64,000 nucleotides of DNA from Rhizobium sp. TH2 (GTDB lineage: Bacteria; Pseudomonadota; Alphaproteobacteria; Rhizobiales; Rhizobiaceae), in assembly GCF_024707525.1 (NCBI RefSeq), contig NZ_CP062231.1, forward strand, positions 3,534,001 to 3,598,000, written 5' to 3'. Positions 51,165 through 59,492 of this stretch are shown piece by piece. Below the pieces are notes generated by a model. The model was given only the letters and a program-made list of their open reading frames with translations, was not told the DNA's origin and searched no databases. How positions within the stretch are numbered: the stretch's first letter is position 1; the number at the start of each line of letters is the position of its first letter. Position numbers and translations under genes: made by a program.

Positions 51165-51656
51165 GTGACCGCAAAGCATGAAAAGAAGGCAGATGACAGC
51201 GACATCGTCCGCACGCCGATGACGAGCGATGGCGCGATAGATTTCGAAATCATCGAACTCCTGTTCTTCGCCTATCGCGACTTCATTTCCGATCCGGACG
51301 CGATACTGGCGAAGAAGGAGTTCGGCCGCGCACATCACAGAGTCGTCCACTTCGTCAATCGCAATCCCGGCATGACGGTGGCCGACCTTCTCGATACCCT
51401 GAAGATAACCAAGCAATCCCTGGCGAGAGTGCTCAAGCAATTGGTCGACTCGGGCTATATTGCCCAGGTCGAGGGAACCGAGGACCGCAGGCAGCGTCAC
51501 CTCTACCCGACCGGGGCCGGACGAGAACTGGCGCTCGATCTGGCAAGGCCGCAATCGCGCCGCATTGGCCATGCATTCGGCGAAGCCAAGGCAGATATGC
51601 GGGAGGATGTCGTGCGCTTCCTCGCGGGCATGCGCGACAATGGAGGAAGGAAATGA
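51165..51656 (+). CDS. MarR-family regulator, PetP-like
   Basis: A 163-residue MarR-type winged-helix DNA-binding protein. The recognition region is TVADLLDTLKITKQSLARVLKQLVDSGYI and the wing EGTEDRRQRHLYPT. GTG at 51165 is chosen because AGGAA precedes it and the residues match the family N-terminus; the frame is open further upstream. Its stop overlaps the ATG of the response-regulator gene (ATGA). This MarR-plus-OmpR pair corresponds to PetP-PetR, first described in Rhodobacter as needed for cytochrome bc1 expression. Its role in this organism is not shown. Confidence 0.82.
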   Translation: MTAKHEKKADDSDIVRTPMTSDGAIDFEIIELLFFAYRDFISDPDAILAKKEFGRAHHRVVHFVNRNPGMTVADLLDTLKITKQSLARVLKQLVDSGYIAQVEGTEDRRQRHLYPTGAGRELALDLARPQSRRIGHAFGEAKADMREDVVRFLAGMRDNGGRK

Positions 51657-52363
51657 CCGAGCTTGAGCCGATGCCGGACGATGCACCGCATCTTCTCATT
51701 GTCGATGACGACACCCGTATCCGCGAACTGTTGCAGAAGTTCCTCAGCGGCAAGGGCTTTCGCGTCACCGTGGCGGCCGATGCCGCCGAAGCGCGCCGCA
51801 AGCTCAAAGGCCTCGATTTCGATCTTCTCGTGCTCGACGTCATGATGCCCGGCGAAACCGGCCTGGCGCTGACAAAATCGCTGCGGGAAATCCGCGACAT
51901 CCCCGTCATCCTGCTGACCGCGCGCGCCGAGGCGGAATCGCGCATCGCCGGCCTCGAAGCCGGCGCCGACGACTACTTGCCGAAGCCATTCGAGCCGCGC
52001 GAACTTGTGCTCCGCATCAACAACATCCTCAAGCGCTCGGTCAATCCATCGAAGCCCAAGATCGATCAGCTGATTTTCGGCCCCTTCACCTTCTCGCTGG
52101 TCAAGAAGGAATTGCGCCGGGGCGCAAGCCTCGTCGGCCTGACCGGTCGCGAGCAGGACATCATGATGATTTTCGCCGCAAATGCCGGCCAGACCATCGC
52201 ACGCCACGAACTTGCGGGCACCGGCGCCGATGTCGGCGAGCGGACGATCGACGTGCAGATCAATCGCCTGCGCCGCAAGATCGAGGAAGATCCCGGCAAT
52301 CCGGTCTGGCTGCAGACCGTGCGCGGGATCGGCTACAAGCTGTCACTGGACCAGAACGGATGA
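51653..52363 (+). CDS. OmpR-family response regulator, PetR-like
   Basis: A 236-residue two-component response regulator. The receiver domain (about residues 13-125) has the acidic pair in IVDDDTR, the phospho-acceptor Asp in VLDVMMPGETG (about 62), Thr in LLTARAEAES, and Lys in LPKPFEPREL. The C-terminal winged helix (about 140-233) ends NRLRRKIEEDPGNPVWLQTVRGIGYKL, the trans-activation pattern of OmpR/PhoB regulators. It overlaps both the upstream MarR gene and the downstream kinase gene by 4 bases, so all three are translationally coupled. Confidence 0.92.
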   Translation: MTELEPMPDDAPHLLIVDDDTRIRELLQKFLSGKGFRVTVAADAAEARRKLKGLDFDLLVLDVMMPGETGLALTKSLREIRDIPVILLTARAEAESRIAGLEAGADDYLPKPFEPRELVLRINNILKRSVNPSKPKIDQLIFGPFTFSLVKKELRRGASLVGLTGREQDIMMIFAANAGQTIARHELAGTGADVGERTIDVQINRLRRKIEEDPGNPVWLQTVRGIGYKLSLDQNG

Positions 52364-53742
52364 CCGACACGGAACTGCCGCCGATCGTAATCGAAGAGCC
52401 GAAGCCGAAAGCTCCGCTCTTCGAGGTCGGACGGTTTTTCCGCCGCAACCTGCCACGCGGCCTGTTCGCGCGTTCGCTGCTGATCATCGTACTGCCGATG
52501 CTGATCCTGCAGACCGTGCTGGTCTTCGTCTTCATGGAACGTCATTGGCAGATGGTGACCAACCGCCTCTCCGCCGCCGTGACGCGCGACATCGCAGCCA
52601 TCATCGACATGCTCGACACGACGCCCGGCAACGAAGCGCGGATCATCCATATTGCCGAGGAGCGCATGGGCTTGACGATCAAGCTCGTGCCGGGCGGCAA
52701 GCTTCCGCCGCGCAAACCCATCCCGCTGTTCTCGATCCTTGATAAAACGCTGTCACGGCAGATCAACAACCAGATAAATCGTCCTTTCTGGCTGAACACC
52801 AGTTTCGCCGAGAAAGAGGTCGAAATCCGGGTTGTCATCGACAATAATCGCATATTGAGCGTGGTGACGCGCCGCGATCGCACATCCGCCTCCAATACTC
52901 ATATCTTCCTGATATGGATGTTCGGCACCTCGCTGGTGCTGATCGTCATCTCCGTCCTCTTCCTGCGCGGACAGATCCGGCCGATCCTGGCGCTCGCCAG
53001 CGCGGCGGAAAGCTTCGGCAAGGGACAGAAGATCGCCGAGAACTATTATCCACGCGGCGCGGTCGAGGTCCGGCGCGCCGGCATCGCCTTCCTGCAGATG
53101 CGTGAGCGCATCGAGCGCCAGATCGAACAGCGCACAGCGATGCTATCGAGCGTCAGTCACGATTTGCGGACGATCCTCACCCGATTCCGGCTGCAACTGG
53201 CCATCGCCGAGGACGTAAAGGATCTCGAAAGCCTCAACCGGGACGTCGACGACATGAACGCGATGCTCGACGGCTATCTCGATTTCGCACGCGGCCAGTC
53301 CGAGGAGGCAGAGGGCGATCTCGATCTTGAAAGCTTGCTAAGCCAGCTCGAACAGACCGCAGGGCTGCACGGCAAGACGCTCACCTCGTCGATCGAAGGC
53401 CCATCCCAAGTCCGGGTCCGGCCGAATGCATTCACGCGGCTCGTGACCAATCTGGCCGCCAACGCCTGGCGGCATGCGGCCACTGTCAGGATCGGGGCTA
53501 GGAATTCCGCCCGCTTCCTGACGATCATAATCGACGACGACGGCCCCGGAATTCCCGAAGCCATGCGCGAGGAGGTCTTCAAACCCTTCTTCCGGCTCGA
53601 CGAAGCGCGCAATCTCGACGCCTCCGGCACCGGCCTCGGCCTCGCCATCGCCCGCGACATCGCCCGCGGCCACGGCGGCAATGTCACGCTGTCGGAAAGC
53701 CCGATGGGTGGATTGCGGGCGACAGTGAGGGTACCGGTGTGA
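52360..53742 (+). CDS. EnvZ-like membrane sensor histidine kinase
   Basis: A 460-residue kinase, partner of the PetR-like regulator. Membrane helix 1 lies at about residues 33-55, followed by a periplasmic domain (about 56-180), helix 2 at about 186-206, HAMP, then the DHp domain with the phospho-acceptor His in SVSHDLRTILTRFRLQL. The CA domain has the N-box LVTNLAANAWRHAA, the G1 box DDDGPGIP and the G2 box GTGLGLAIARDIARGHGG. The signal sensed is unknown. It is the last gene of the three-gene unit; the higBA promoter begins 4 bp past its stop. Confidence 0.92.
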   Translation: MTDTELPPIVIEEPKPKAPLFEVGRFFRRNLPRGLFARSLLIIVLPMLILQTVLVFVFMERHWQMVTNRLSAAVTRDIAAIIDMLDTTPGNEARIIHIAEERMGLTIKLVPGGKLPPRKPIPLFSILDKTLSRQINNQINRPFWLNTSFAEKEVEIRVVIDNNRILSVVTRRDRTSASNTHIFLIWMFGTSLVLIVISVLFLRGQIRPILALASAAESFGKGQKIAENYYPRGAVEVRRAGIAFLQMRERIERQIEQRTAMLSSVSHDLRTILTRFRLQLAIAEDVKDLESLNRDVDDMNAMLDGYLDFARGQSEEAEGDLDLESLLSQLEQTAGLHGKTLTSSIEGPSQVRVRPNAFTRLVTNLAANAWRHAATVRIGARNSARFLTIIIDDDGPGIPEAMREEVFKPFFRLDEARNLDASGTGLGLAIARDIARGHGGNVTLSESPMGGLRATVRVPV

Positions 53743-53745
53743 CGC

Positions 53746-53773
53746 TTGACGTATCGCGTCAATTCGCTATTAT
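53746..53773 (+). promoter_or_regulatory. higBA promoter with palindromic operator
   Basis: TTGACG (53746-53751) and TATTAT (53768-53773) with a 16-bp spacer. TTGACG-N5-CGTCAA (53746-53762) is a perfect inverted repeat over the -35 and spacer, suited to autorepression by HigA. The higB ATG starts 7 bases after the -10, so transcription would begin at or next to the start codon. Confidence 0.7.
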
Positions 53774-53779
53774 CTCTGA

Positions 53780-54064
53780 ATGATCCAAAGCTATCGGGAC
53801 AAACGCACGGAGACATTTGCGAACGGTGCGTTCGTCCGGGAGTTCCAAGGGTTTGCCAAGCAGGCATACAAGCGTCTCGACATTCTTGACGCCGCGACGC
53901 GGCTTGATGAACTGAGGCAATTGCCGAGCAACCAGCTGGAAGCGCTAAGGGGCAACAGAAGCGGCCAATTTAGCATCAGGATCAATGAACAATACCGTAT
54001 ATGCTTTGTCTGGCGAAATGACATGCCAGGTCCGGAAGAAGTTGAGATCGTCGATTACCACTAG
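53780..54064 (+). CDS. higB: HigB toxin (RelE-superfamily mRNA interferase)
   Basis: A 94-residue toxin that cleaves mRNA on the ribosome. Family features are the DILDAATRLDELRQLPSNQLEALRGN helix-turn segment, then the strand RSGQFSIRINEQYRICFVW with conserved Arg residues, and the C-terminal VEIVDYH. Length and toxin-first order are typical of HigBA systems. No ribosome site precedes the ATG, and the promoter places the transcript start at or within a base or two of it, so the mRNA may be leaderless. It is 9 bp before higA. Confidence 0.93.
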   Translation: MIQSYRDKRTETFANGAFVREFQGFAKQAYKRLDILDAATRLDELRQLPSNQLEALRGNRSGQFSIRINEQYRICFVWRNDMPGPEEVEIVDYH

Positions 54065-54073
54065 GATGAAACA

Positions 54074-54361
54074 ATGAACCAGCGCCCCGCTATCCACCCT
54101 GGTGAAATACTGAGCGACGAGTTGTCGGAAATTGGCGTCGCTGCCGCCGAACTCGCGCGCCAGATCGACGTGCCTCCGAACCGCATCAGTCAGATCATCA
54201 ACGGCAAGAGAAGTATCACGGGAGACACCGCCCTACGGCTGGGACATTGGTTCGGCACGACGGCGCAGTTCTGGCTCAACCTGCAAACCAATTATGAACT
54301 GCGGCTTGCGGCGGAACGCTCCGGCGATGCAATCGCCCGGCTGCCCAGGAGGGTCGCCTGA
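54074..54361 (+). CDS. higA: HigA antitoxin (XRE-family)
   Basis: A 95-residue antitoxin, an XRE helix-turn-helix protein that binds HigB and represses the operon. Landmarks are the N-terminal IHPGEILSDELSEIG, the helix-turn-helix ELARQIDVPPNRISQIINGKRSIT (about residues 27-50), and WFGTTAQFWLNLQTNYELRLA, diagnostic of HigA. It likely binds the palindrome in front of higB. Its stop is 1-2 bp from the stop of the convergent phosphatase gene. Confidence 0.94.
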   Translation: MNQRPAIHPGEILSDELSEIGVAAAELARQIDVPPNRISQIINGKRSITGDTALRLGHWFGTTAQFWLNLQTNYELRLAAERSGDAIARLPRRVA

Positions 54362-54362
54362 C

Positions 54363-54935
54363 CTACCGCCCGTAAACCTCATGCGGCACGAGTTCAAAAA
54401 AGCGCCGCTTGATGTTGTAGCGGTCCCATGCCTTGATCCTGTTTGGATAGCGCTCACGCATCGCGTCGAGCGGTCTGAGCAAAGCGCCGTCGCACTGCCA
54501 TTTCCGGTCGAGGATCTCGATGATCCTGCGGTTCGGCCAGGGCTTGTTGACGATGGAGAGGAAGGCGCCGAAGGCTTCGTTTTCCATGCCGCGCCCTGCC
54601 CGATGCGCAATCATGGCGTAGCAGAAGGCTGTCGAGCGGGACACGCCCGCATGGCAATGGACGAGAATGCGCGAATGCGGGCTCTCCACAGCAGGCCGCA
54701 CGGTCTCGAACAGGCTCTCGACGATCTCGGGAAAATGATCGGTGAACTCAAGCGTTTCCTGATCGCGCAGCCGCGCGACGATATGTTCGGCATTCCTGAT
54801 GACGGGCACGTGCTCGACGGCGAGTGCCGGGTCGATCAGTGACACGACATGGGTAGCGCCCCATTCCTCGGCAACCAGCGCAGCCTTCGGCAGGCATGAC
54901 ACGCGGAAGCGCTCATGGATCCCGTTGAGCGGCAT
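54363..54935 (-). CDS. Tyrosine/dual-specificity phosphatase-like protein
   Basis: About 190 residues with the cysteine-phosphatase P-loop HCHAGVSRSTAF (about residues 99-110, matching HCxxGxxR) and an upstream Asp-containing loop. This makes it a protein-tyrosine or dual-specificity phosphatase-fold enzyme. The substrate is unknown. ATG at 54935 is chosen because GGAGAAGGGG lies just upstream. The frame reaches into the csaA gene, so a longer form is unlikely. It is the last gene of the ybjN-proC-csaA-phosphatase unit. Confidence 0.8.
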   Translation of the reverse strand: MPLNGIHERFRVSCLPKAALVAEEWGATHVVSLIDPALAVEHVPVIRNAEHIVARLRDQETLEFTDHFPEIVESLFETVRPAVESPHSRILVHCHAGVSRSTAFCYAMIAHRAGRGMENEAFGAFLSIVNKPWPNRRIIEILDRKWQCDGALLRPLDAMRERYPNRIKAWDRYNIKRRFFELVPHEVYGR

Positions 54936-54999
54936 TATCCCCTTCTCCCCGATCATGTGACTTGATCCGAGATTGAGGCCGAAACTGGGAGAAATTGAG

Positions 55000-55341
55000 T
55001 CAAAGCAGCTTCCGTCCATTGGGAATTTTTTGGCCGGGCGCTGCCAGCACGATCGCGCCGCTCTCGTCCTCAAAGCCCAAGGTAAGAACCTCCGAACGAA
55101 ACGGGCCAATCTGGCGCGGCGGAAAGTTGACGACGCCCAGCACCTGACGGCCGACGAGGCTCTCCGGCGTATAGTGGACCGTGATCTGCGCCGAGGATTT
55201 CCTGAGGCCGATTTCCGGTCCGAAATCGATCACCAGCTTGATCGCCGGCTTGCGCGCTTCGGGAAAGGACGATGCCTCCACCACCGTGCCGACACGTATA
55301 TCGACACGCTCGAAATCGGCGTAGCTGATCTGATCCGGCAT
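55000..55341 (-). CDS. csaA: CsaA-type tRNA-binding protein
   Basis: A 113-residue stand-alone tRNA-binding OB-fold domain, like the export chaperone CsaA and the C-terminal domain of MetRS. Landmarks are FERVDIRVGTVVEASSFPEARKPAIKLVIDFG at the N-terminus and GRQVLGVVNFPPRQIGPFRSEVLTLGF in the middle. CsaA proteins bind tRNA and unfolded preproteins; the physiological role is not settled. ATG at 55341 has AAGGTAA upstream. It starts 4 bp after proC. Confidence 0.9.
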   Translation of the reverse strand: MPDQISYADFERVDIRVGTVVEASSFPEARKPAIKLVIDFGPEIGLRKSSAQITVHYTPESLVGRQVLGVVNFPPRQIGPFRSEVLTLGFEDESGAIVLAAPGQKIPNGRKLL

Positions 55342-55345
55342 GGAT

Positions 55346-56164
55346 TTACCTTGCGAGTTCTTCCGCCCGGTCGCGGGCAGCCTTGATGGCGGCATCGAAA
55401 AGCGGCTGCATGCCACCCTCCGCCATCAGCACATCGAGCGCCGCCGCGGTCGTGCCACCGGGAGACGTGACATTCTTGCGCAGGACGGCAGCGCCGTCGG
55501 GCGACTGGTGAATGAGTTCACCAGCGCCCGACACTGTTGCCCGTGCGAGACGCATGGCGAGGTCCGCCGGCAGACCGAGCTTTCGGCCTGCCTCCGCCAT
55601 GCACTCGACGAGGTAGAACACATAGGCCGGCCCCGAGCCCGAAAGCGCGGTGACGGCATCGATGAGGGATTCACTTTCGACCCATTCGACGGGGCCGGAT
55701 ACTTCGAGAAGCGAATGGACGAGCTTGCGCTGCACGTCGTTGATGCGGGCATTCGCGAATGCACCCGTCACGCCGCGCCCGATCATTGCCGGCGTATTCG
55801 GCATGGCGCGCACCATCGGGGCATCTCCAAGCTGCGCTTCGAGGAAAGCGAGCGGTTTGCCGGCGGCAATAGAAATGACGATCGTCCCCGGACCGATCAG
55901 CTTGCGATAGTCCGGAAGCACGGCTTCCATGACCTGCGGCTTGACTGCCACGAAGATCACGCCGGCTTTGATATTCTCAGGCGCGGCGGAAACGATATTG
56001 AGGCCGGCTTCACCGAAGCGCACCCTCATCGCCTCGGGCGGATTGGGATCGGCGGCAATGATCGAAGATGCGGCAATGCCGCTCTTGATCCAGCCCAACG
56101 CCATGGCACCGCCCATATTCCCAGCACCGATAAGGACGATGGGTCCGGGTAGTGGAAGACTCAT
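55346..56164 (-). CDS. proC: Pyrroline-5-carboxylate reductase
   Basis: Catalyses the last step of proline synthesis, reducing pyrroline-5-carboxylate with NADPH. It has 272 residues. The dinucleotide motif is VLIGAGNMGGAMALGW at residue 10, the conserved RAMPNTPAMIGRGVTG lies at about 115-130, and the C-terminal signature SPDGAAVLRKNVTSPGGTTAAALDVL is intact (a landmark). It overlaps the upstream ybjN-like gene by 4 bases (ATGA) and precedes csaA by 4 bp. Confidence 0.95.
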   Translation of the reverse strand: MSLPLPGPIVLIGAGNMGGAMALGWIKSGIAASSIIAADPNPPEAMRVRFGEAGLNIVSAAPENIKAGVIFVAVKPQVMEAVLPDYRKLIGPGTIVISIAAGKPLAFLEAQLGDAPMVRAMPNTPAMIGRGVTGAFANARINDVQRKLVHSLLEVSGPVEWVESESLIDAVTALSGSGPAYVFYLVECMAEAGRKLGLPADLAMRLARATVSGAGELIHQSPDGAAVLRKNVTSPGGTTAAALDVLMAEGGMQPLFDAAIKAARDRAEELAR

Positions 56165-56661
56165 GCTTCCCCCACGGTTTCAAACATCACGGCGCTGACG
56201 GCGGACTGTGCATCCATGCCGGACCAGACGACGAACTGAAATGCCTGATAGTAAGCTTCGCAGGCATCGAGCGCCGACGAAAGCAGCACCTCGACCTGCC
56301 GGCCGGTCGGCTCGACACCGCCGGAGAGCAACAGCGACTGCCGAAAGATGACGATGTCGGCGCGCTGCCAGACATCGAAATGGCCAAGCAATACATCACC
56401 GTTGATATGGGCGATCAGCTTGATCACCTCATTCATCCGGCTGTCGGGAACCTTGAGATCGAAGGCGCAGGAAAGATGCAGCGCCTCGAATTCCTCCATC
56501 CAGGAAAAGGAGACCTGATAGTCGGCCCACTTTCCCTCGACCGTCATGGCGATCTCGTCATCCGCGGGACGCTCGAACGACCAGTCATTGGTATCCGCGA
56601 CGAATTCGATCATGTCCACGGGATGGGACTGGCGTTCGGCTTTCAAGTCAAAAAGGCTCAT
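56161..56661 (-). CDS. YbjN domain-containing protein
   Basis: A 166-residue protein of the YbjN family (fold related to type III secretion chaperones). In rhizobia it is commonly found directly before proC. It has the FDLKVPDSRMNEVIKLIAHINGDVLLGHFD segment typical of the family, and alternating strands and helices without a signal peptide. The function is unknown; E. coli YbjN affects motility and stress phenotypes. Its stop overlaps the proC start, so it is the first gene of the operon. Confidence 0.83.
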   Translation of the reverse strand: MSLFDLKAERQSHPVDMIEFVADTNDWSFERPADDEIAMTVEGKWADYQVSFSWMEEFEALHLSCAFDLKVPDSRMNEVIKLIAHINGDVLLGHFDVWQRADIVIFRQSLLLSGGVEPTGRQVEVLLSSALDACEAYYQAFQFVVWSGMDAQSAVSAVMFETVGEA

Positions 56662-57026
56662 GCGGCACCTAAAAACGGAATCATAGCCTCATCGCGCCCG
56701 GAAACAGACCAAACGCGACCGGAAGATTACCGGAAACTCAATGGAATGATCCGCGAACCGATATGGGCATAGTAGGCGTCCTAGCCTGCCCGGAACTTAC
56801 GCATCCGCTTCGAATCATCTTGTAAAATCAGTGTATAACGGCGGATTCACGAAACCAGTCCCGTCACGCCAAAAAGCTGGTGATAGTCCGCCAGCCGGAT
56901 TCATAAATTGATTCAATTTTGAATGGTAACCGACTCTCGCATATGGCTTTTCAGGCCTTTGAGGCGGCGGAAACTTTTCTTTTCCGCCGCGCTTCGCAGC
57001 TGTGGATAACCCTCCAGAACTCCCGC
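56662..57026. other. Intergenic region with a 10-bp hairpin
   Basis: 365 bp between the YbjN-like gene and ubiK, AT-richer around 56810-56940. It holds a hairpin (GCGGCGGAAA 56964-56973 / TTTCCGCCGC 56981-56990) without an adjacent T tract, possibly the ubiK 3' end. No gene is recognised, though a small RNA cannot be excluded. Confidence 0.4.
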
Positions 57027-57287
57027 TCAGGGCTTCGAAGCGGCGAGTTTCGCTTCGAGTTCGGCGAGGCGGGCGGCAAGTGCGTCGTTTTCTTCGCGCG
57101 CCTTGACGGCCATTTCGCGCACGGCCTCGAATTCCTCGCGCTTGACGAGGTCCATGCCGTTGAGCCAGCGCTCTGCCTGCGCCTTGAATGCGCCTTCGAC
57201 CTCGCGGCCCACGCCCTGCACGGCGCCGGCGGCATCGGTCATCAGCTTGGCGAAATCGTCAAGAATGCGGTTCGGTCCATCGGCCAT
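57027..57287 (-). CDS. UbiK-type accessory factor (BMFP domain)
   Basis: An 86-residue helical protein of the BMFP/UbiK family. UbiK is an accessory factor for ubiquinone biosynthesis in proteobacteria. Landmarks are the MADGPNRILDDFAKLMTDAAGAVQG start, then VKREEFEAVREMAVKAREENDALAARLAELEAKL, which forms the C-terminal coiled coil. ATG at 57287 with AGGGAGA upstream is chosen, and the frame upstream is not conserved. It is divergent from lgt, as in other rhizobia. Confidence 0.85.
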   Translation of the reverse strand: MADGPNRILDDFAKLMTDAAGAVQGVGREVEGAFKAQAERWLNGMDLVKREEFEAVREMAVKAREENDALAARLAELEAKLAASKP

Positions 57288-57459
57288 GGCGTGTCTCCCT
57301 GGAGATTGTTGGTCGTGGAATTGAGGTAGGACGCGCCTCCGGCCGTTGCAAGGAAAAATCGGAACGCGCGGCATTTTGCGTGACCGGCTGCCTTTGAATG
57401 CCCTGTCCGCCGTCCCATATCGTGCTATAAGCCGCCGAAAGTTCAGCCCGAATCCGGAC

Positions 57460-58308
57460 ATGCCGTTGGCCCCCTTCATTCAGATCCTCGCCTACATGCC
57501 CTTCCCCGATATCAACCCGATCGCCTTCTCCGTAGGGCCGGTCGATATCCGTTGGTACGGCATTTCCTATGTCGTCAGCATCCTGCTCGGCTGGTTTTAT
57601 GCGCGCAGGATCATATCGACGCCGAGGCTGTGGAAGAACGACGCACCGCCGATGTCGCTGCTCGACATCGATGATTTCGTGCTCTGGGCCGCGATCGGCA
57701 TCGTGGTCGGCGGCCGTATCGGCTTCATCCTGTTCTATGATCTTCCCGTCTATCTCGCCGATCCCCTGCGCGTCTTCCAAGTCTGGCACGGCGGCATGTC
57801 CTTCCATGGCGGCATTACCGGAACGGCAATCGCCATGATCCTGTTTGCCCGCAAGCGCGACATCAGCATGTGGTCGCTGTTCGATGTCGTCAGCACCGTC
57901 TGCGTCACCGGACTGTTTCTGGTCAGGCTCGCCAATTTCATCAACGGCGAGCTCTGGGGCAGCGTGAGCTTCCTGCCATGGGCCGTGCTTTTCCGGGACG
58001 AGATGTTCCCGCGTCATCCGAGCCAGCTATACGAGGCCGGTCTCGAAGGTCTGCTGACCGGCATCGTGCTCGCTATCATGGTCTTCCGGCTCAGTGCCCT
58101 CAAGCGGCCGGGCCTCGTCGCCGGAACCTTCGTGAGCCTCTATGCCATCAGCCGCATCGCCGTCGAATTCGTCCGCGTGCCGGATGAGCAGGTCGGCTAT
58201 CTCCTTGGTACAAGCTGGATGACCATGGGCATGGTTTTGTCCGTCCCCATGCTGCTGCTCGGCCTGTGGGCGATCTGGCGCGCCAACCGGATGGCCATCG
58301 CCGCATGA
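57460..58308 (+). CDS. lgt: Prolipoprotein diacylglyceryl transferase
   Basis: Transfers diacylglycerol from phosphatidylglycerol to the lipobox cysteine of prolipoproteins, the first step of lipoprotein maturation in the inner membrane. It has 282 residues and seven helices. Landmarks are FSVGPVDIRWYGISYVVSILLGW, the catalytic-face motif GGMSFHGGITG (His), the Lgt signature VRLANFINGELWG, and RHPSQLYEAGLEG. The N-terminal Met choice is uncertain (57460 or 57496). Its stop overlaps the midA start (ATGA), giving the rhizobial order lgt-midA-pgeF. Confidence 0.93.
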   Translation: MPLAPFIQILAYMPFPDINPIAFSVGPVDIRWYGISYVVSILLGWFYARRIISTPRLWKNDAPPMSLLDIDDFVLWAAIGIVVGGRIGFILFYDLPVYLADPLRVFQVWHGGMSFHGGITGTAIAMILFARKRDISMWSLFDVVSTVCVTGLFLVRLANFINGELWGSVSFLPWAVLFRDEMFPRHPSQLYEAGLEGLLTGIVLAIMVFRLSALKRPGLVAGTFVSLYAISRIAVEFVRVPDEQVGYLLGTSWMTMGMVLSVPMLLLGLWAIWRANRMAIAA

Positions 58309-59402
58309 CCACGCCGCTTGCGGATAAGATCAAGGCGATCATATCGGTCAACGGCCCGATCAGCGTCACCGACTATTTCGCGCTGTGTCTCGCCGACCCT
58401 GAACATGGCTACTACAAGACGCGTGATCCTTTTGGCCGGGGCGGCGATTTCGTCACCGCGCCCGAAGTCAGCCAGTTGTTCGGGGAAATGATCGGTGTCT
58501 TTCTCGTCGAAGCCTGGCGGAAACATCTCAGGCCGAGCCGCAATCTCCGCATCGCCGAGATCGGCCCTGGTCGCGGCACGATGATGGCGGATATCCTGCG
58601 CACCGTAAGGCAACTGGCGCCGGAACTCTATGACGCGGCAACCGTGCATCTGGTCGAGACCAGCCCTGCTCTTCGCAGTATCCAGCAGACCACGCTGGCA
58701 TCTCACTCGGAAAAGCTGGCATGGCACGAGAGCTTCGACACGATTCCACCCGGCTTCCTCCTGTTCGTGGCCAACGAGTTTTTTGACGCGGTGCCGATCC
58801 GGCAATTCGTCAAAACCGCGAACGGTTTTCGTGAGCGGTTGGTTGGCGTCGATGAGAGAGAAAATCTCGCCTTTGCCGCCGGGGTGACGGGCGTCGATCC
58901 GGCCCTGCTGCCGGCCGGGCACCAAGCTGCCGCACCCGGTACGATCGCCGAAGTCGCACCGGCCCGCATGGCAATCATGCAACTGCTGTCGGACAGGCTT
59001 TTCGACGCCGGCGGCACGGCATTGATTATCGACTACGGCCACTTGGCCACGGGGCTCGGCGATACGCTGCAGGCCGTCTTCAAACACACTTTCGACCCGC
59101 CGCTCGCTCATCCTGGCGAGGCGGACCTGACGAGCCATGTGGATTTCCAGTCGCTGGCGGAAATCGCCCGGAGCCGCTCCATCGCAGTCAACGGCCTAAT
59201 GACGCAGGGCGAGTTCCTGCTGAAGCTTGGCCTCCTCGAACGCGCGGGCGCGCTTGGTCGCGGCAAGAGCCCGAAGCAACAGGCGGAAATTCAGGCCGCC
59301 GTTGAAAGGCTCGCCGGAACCGCCCCGAACCAGATGGGTGAACTTTTCAAGGTCATGTCGGTTTCAAGCCCGGATGTGCAGTTGGCACAGTTTATCGATT
59401 GA
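58305..59402 (+). CDS. MidA/NDUFAF7-family SAM-dependent methyltransferase
   Basis: A 365-residue class I methyltransferase of the DUF185/MidA family. The mitochondrial relative NDUFAF7 methylates an arginine of complex I subunit NDUFS2, so a role in respiratory-complex assembly is plausible here. Landmarks are the N-terminal ISVTDYFALCLADPEHGYYKTRDPFGRGGDFVTAPEVSQLFGE and the SAM motif LRIAEIGPGRGTMMADIL, followed by ANEFFDAVPIRQF. It starts within the lgt stop (ATGA overlap). The bacterial substrate is not proven. Confidence 0.88.
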   Translation: MTTPLADKIKAIISVNGPISVTDYFALCLADPEHGYYKTRDPFGRGGDFVTAPEVSQLFGEMIGVFLVEAWRKHLRPSRNLRIAEIGPGRGTMMADILRTVRQLAPELYDAATVHLVETSPALRSIQQTTLASHSEKLAWHESFDTIPPGFLLFVANEFFDAVPIRQFVKTANGFRERLVGVDERENLAFAAGVTGVDPALLPAGHQAAAPGTIAEVAPARMAIMQLLSDRLFDAGGTALIIDYGHLATGLGDTLQAVFKHTFDPPLAHPGEADLTSHVDFQSLAEIARSRSIAVNGLMTQGEFLLKLGLLERAGALGRGKSPKQQAEIQAAVERLAGTAPNQMGELFKVMSVSSPDVQLAQFID

Positions 59403-59492
59403 GTTGACACCTTCCATATGCTTCTGCAACATCCCGCCGCAATGACCGCTTCGCCGCGTGCCCAGCGCCAGACTTCGAAAGGCCGATCCTCG

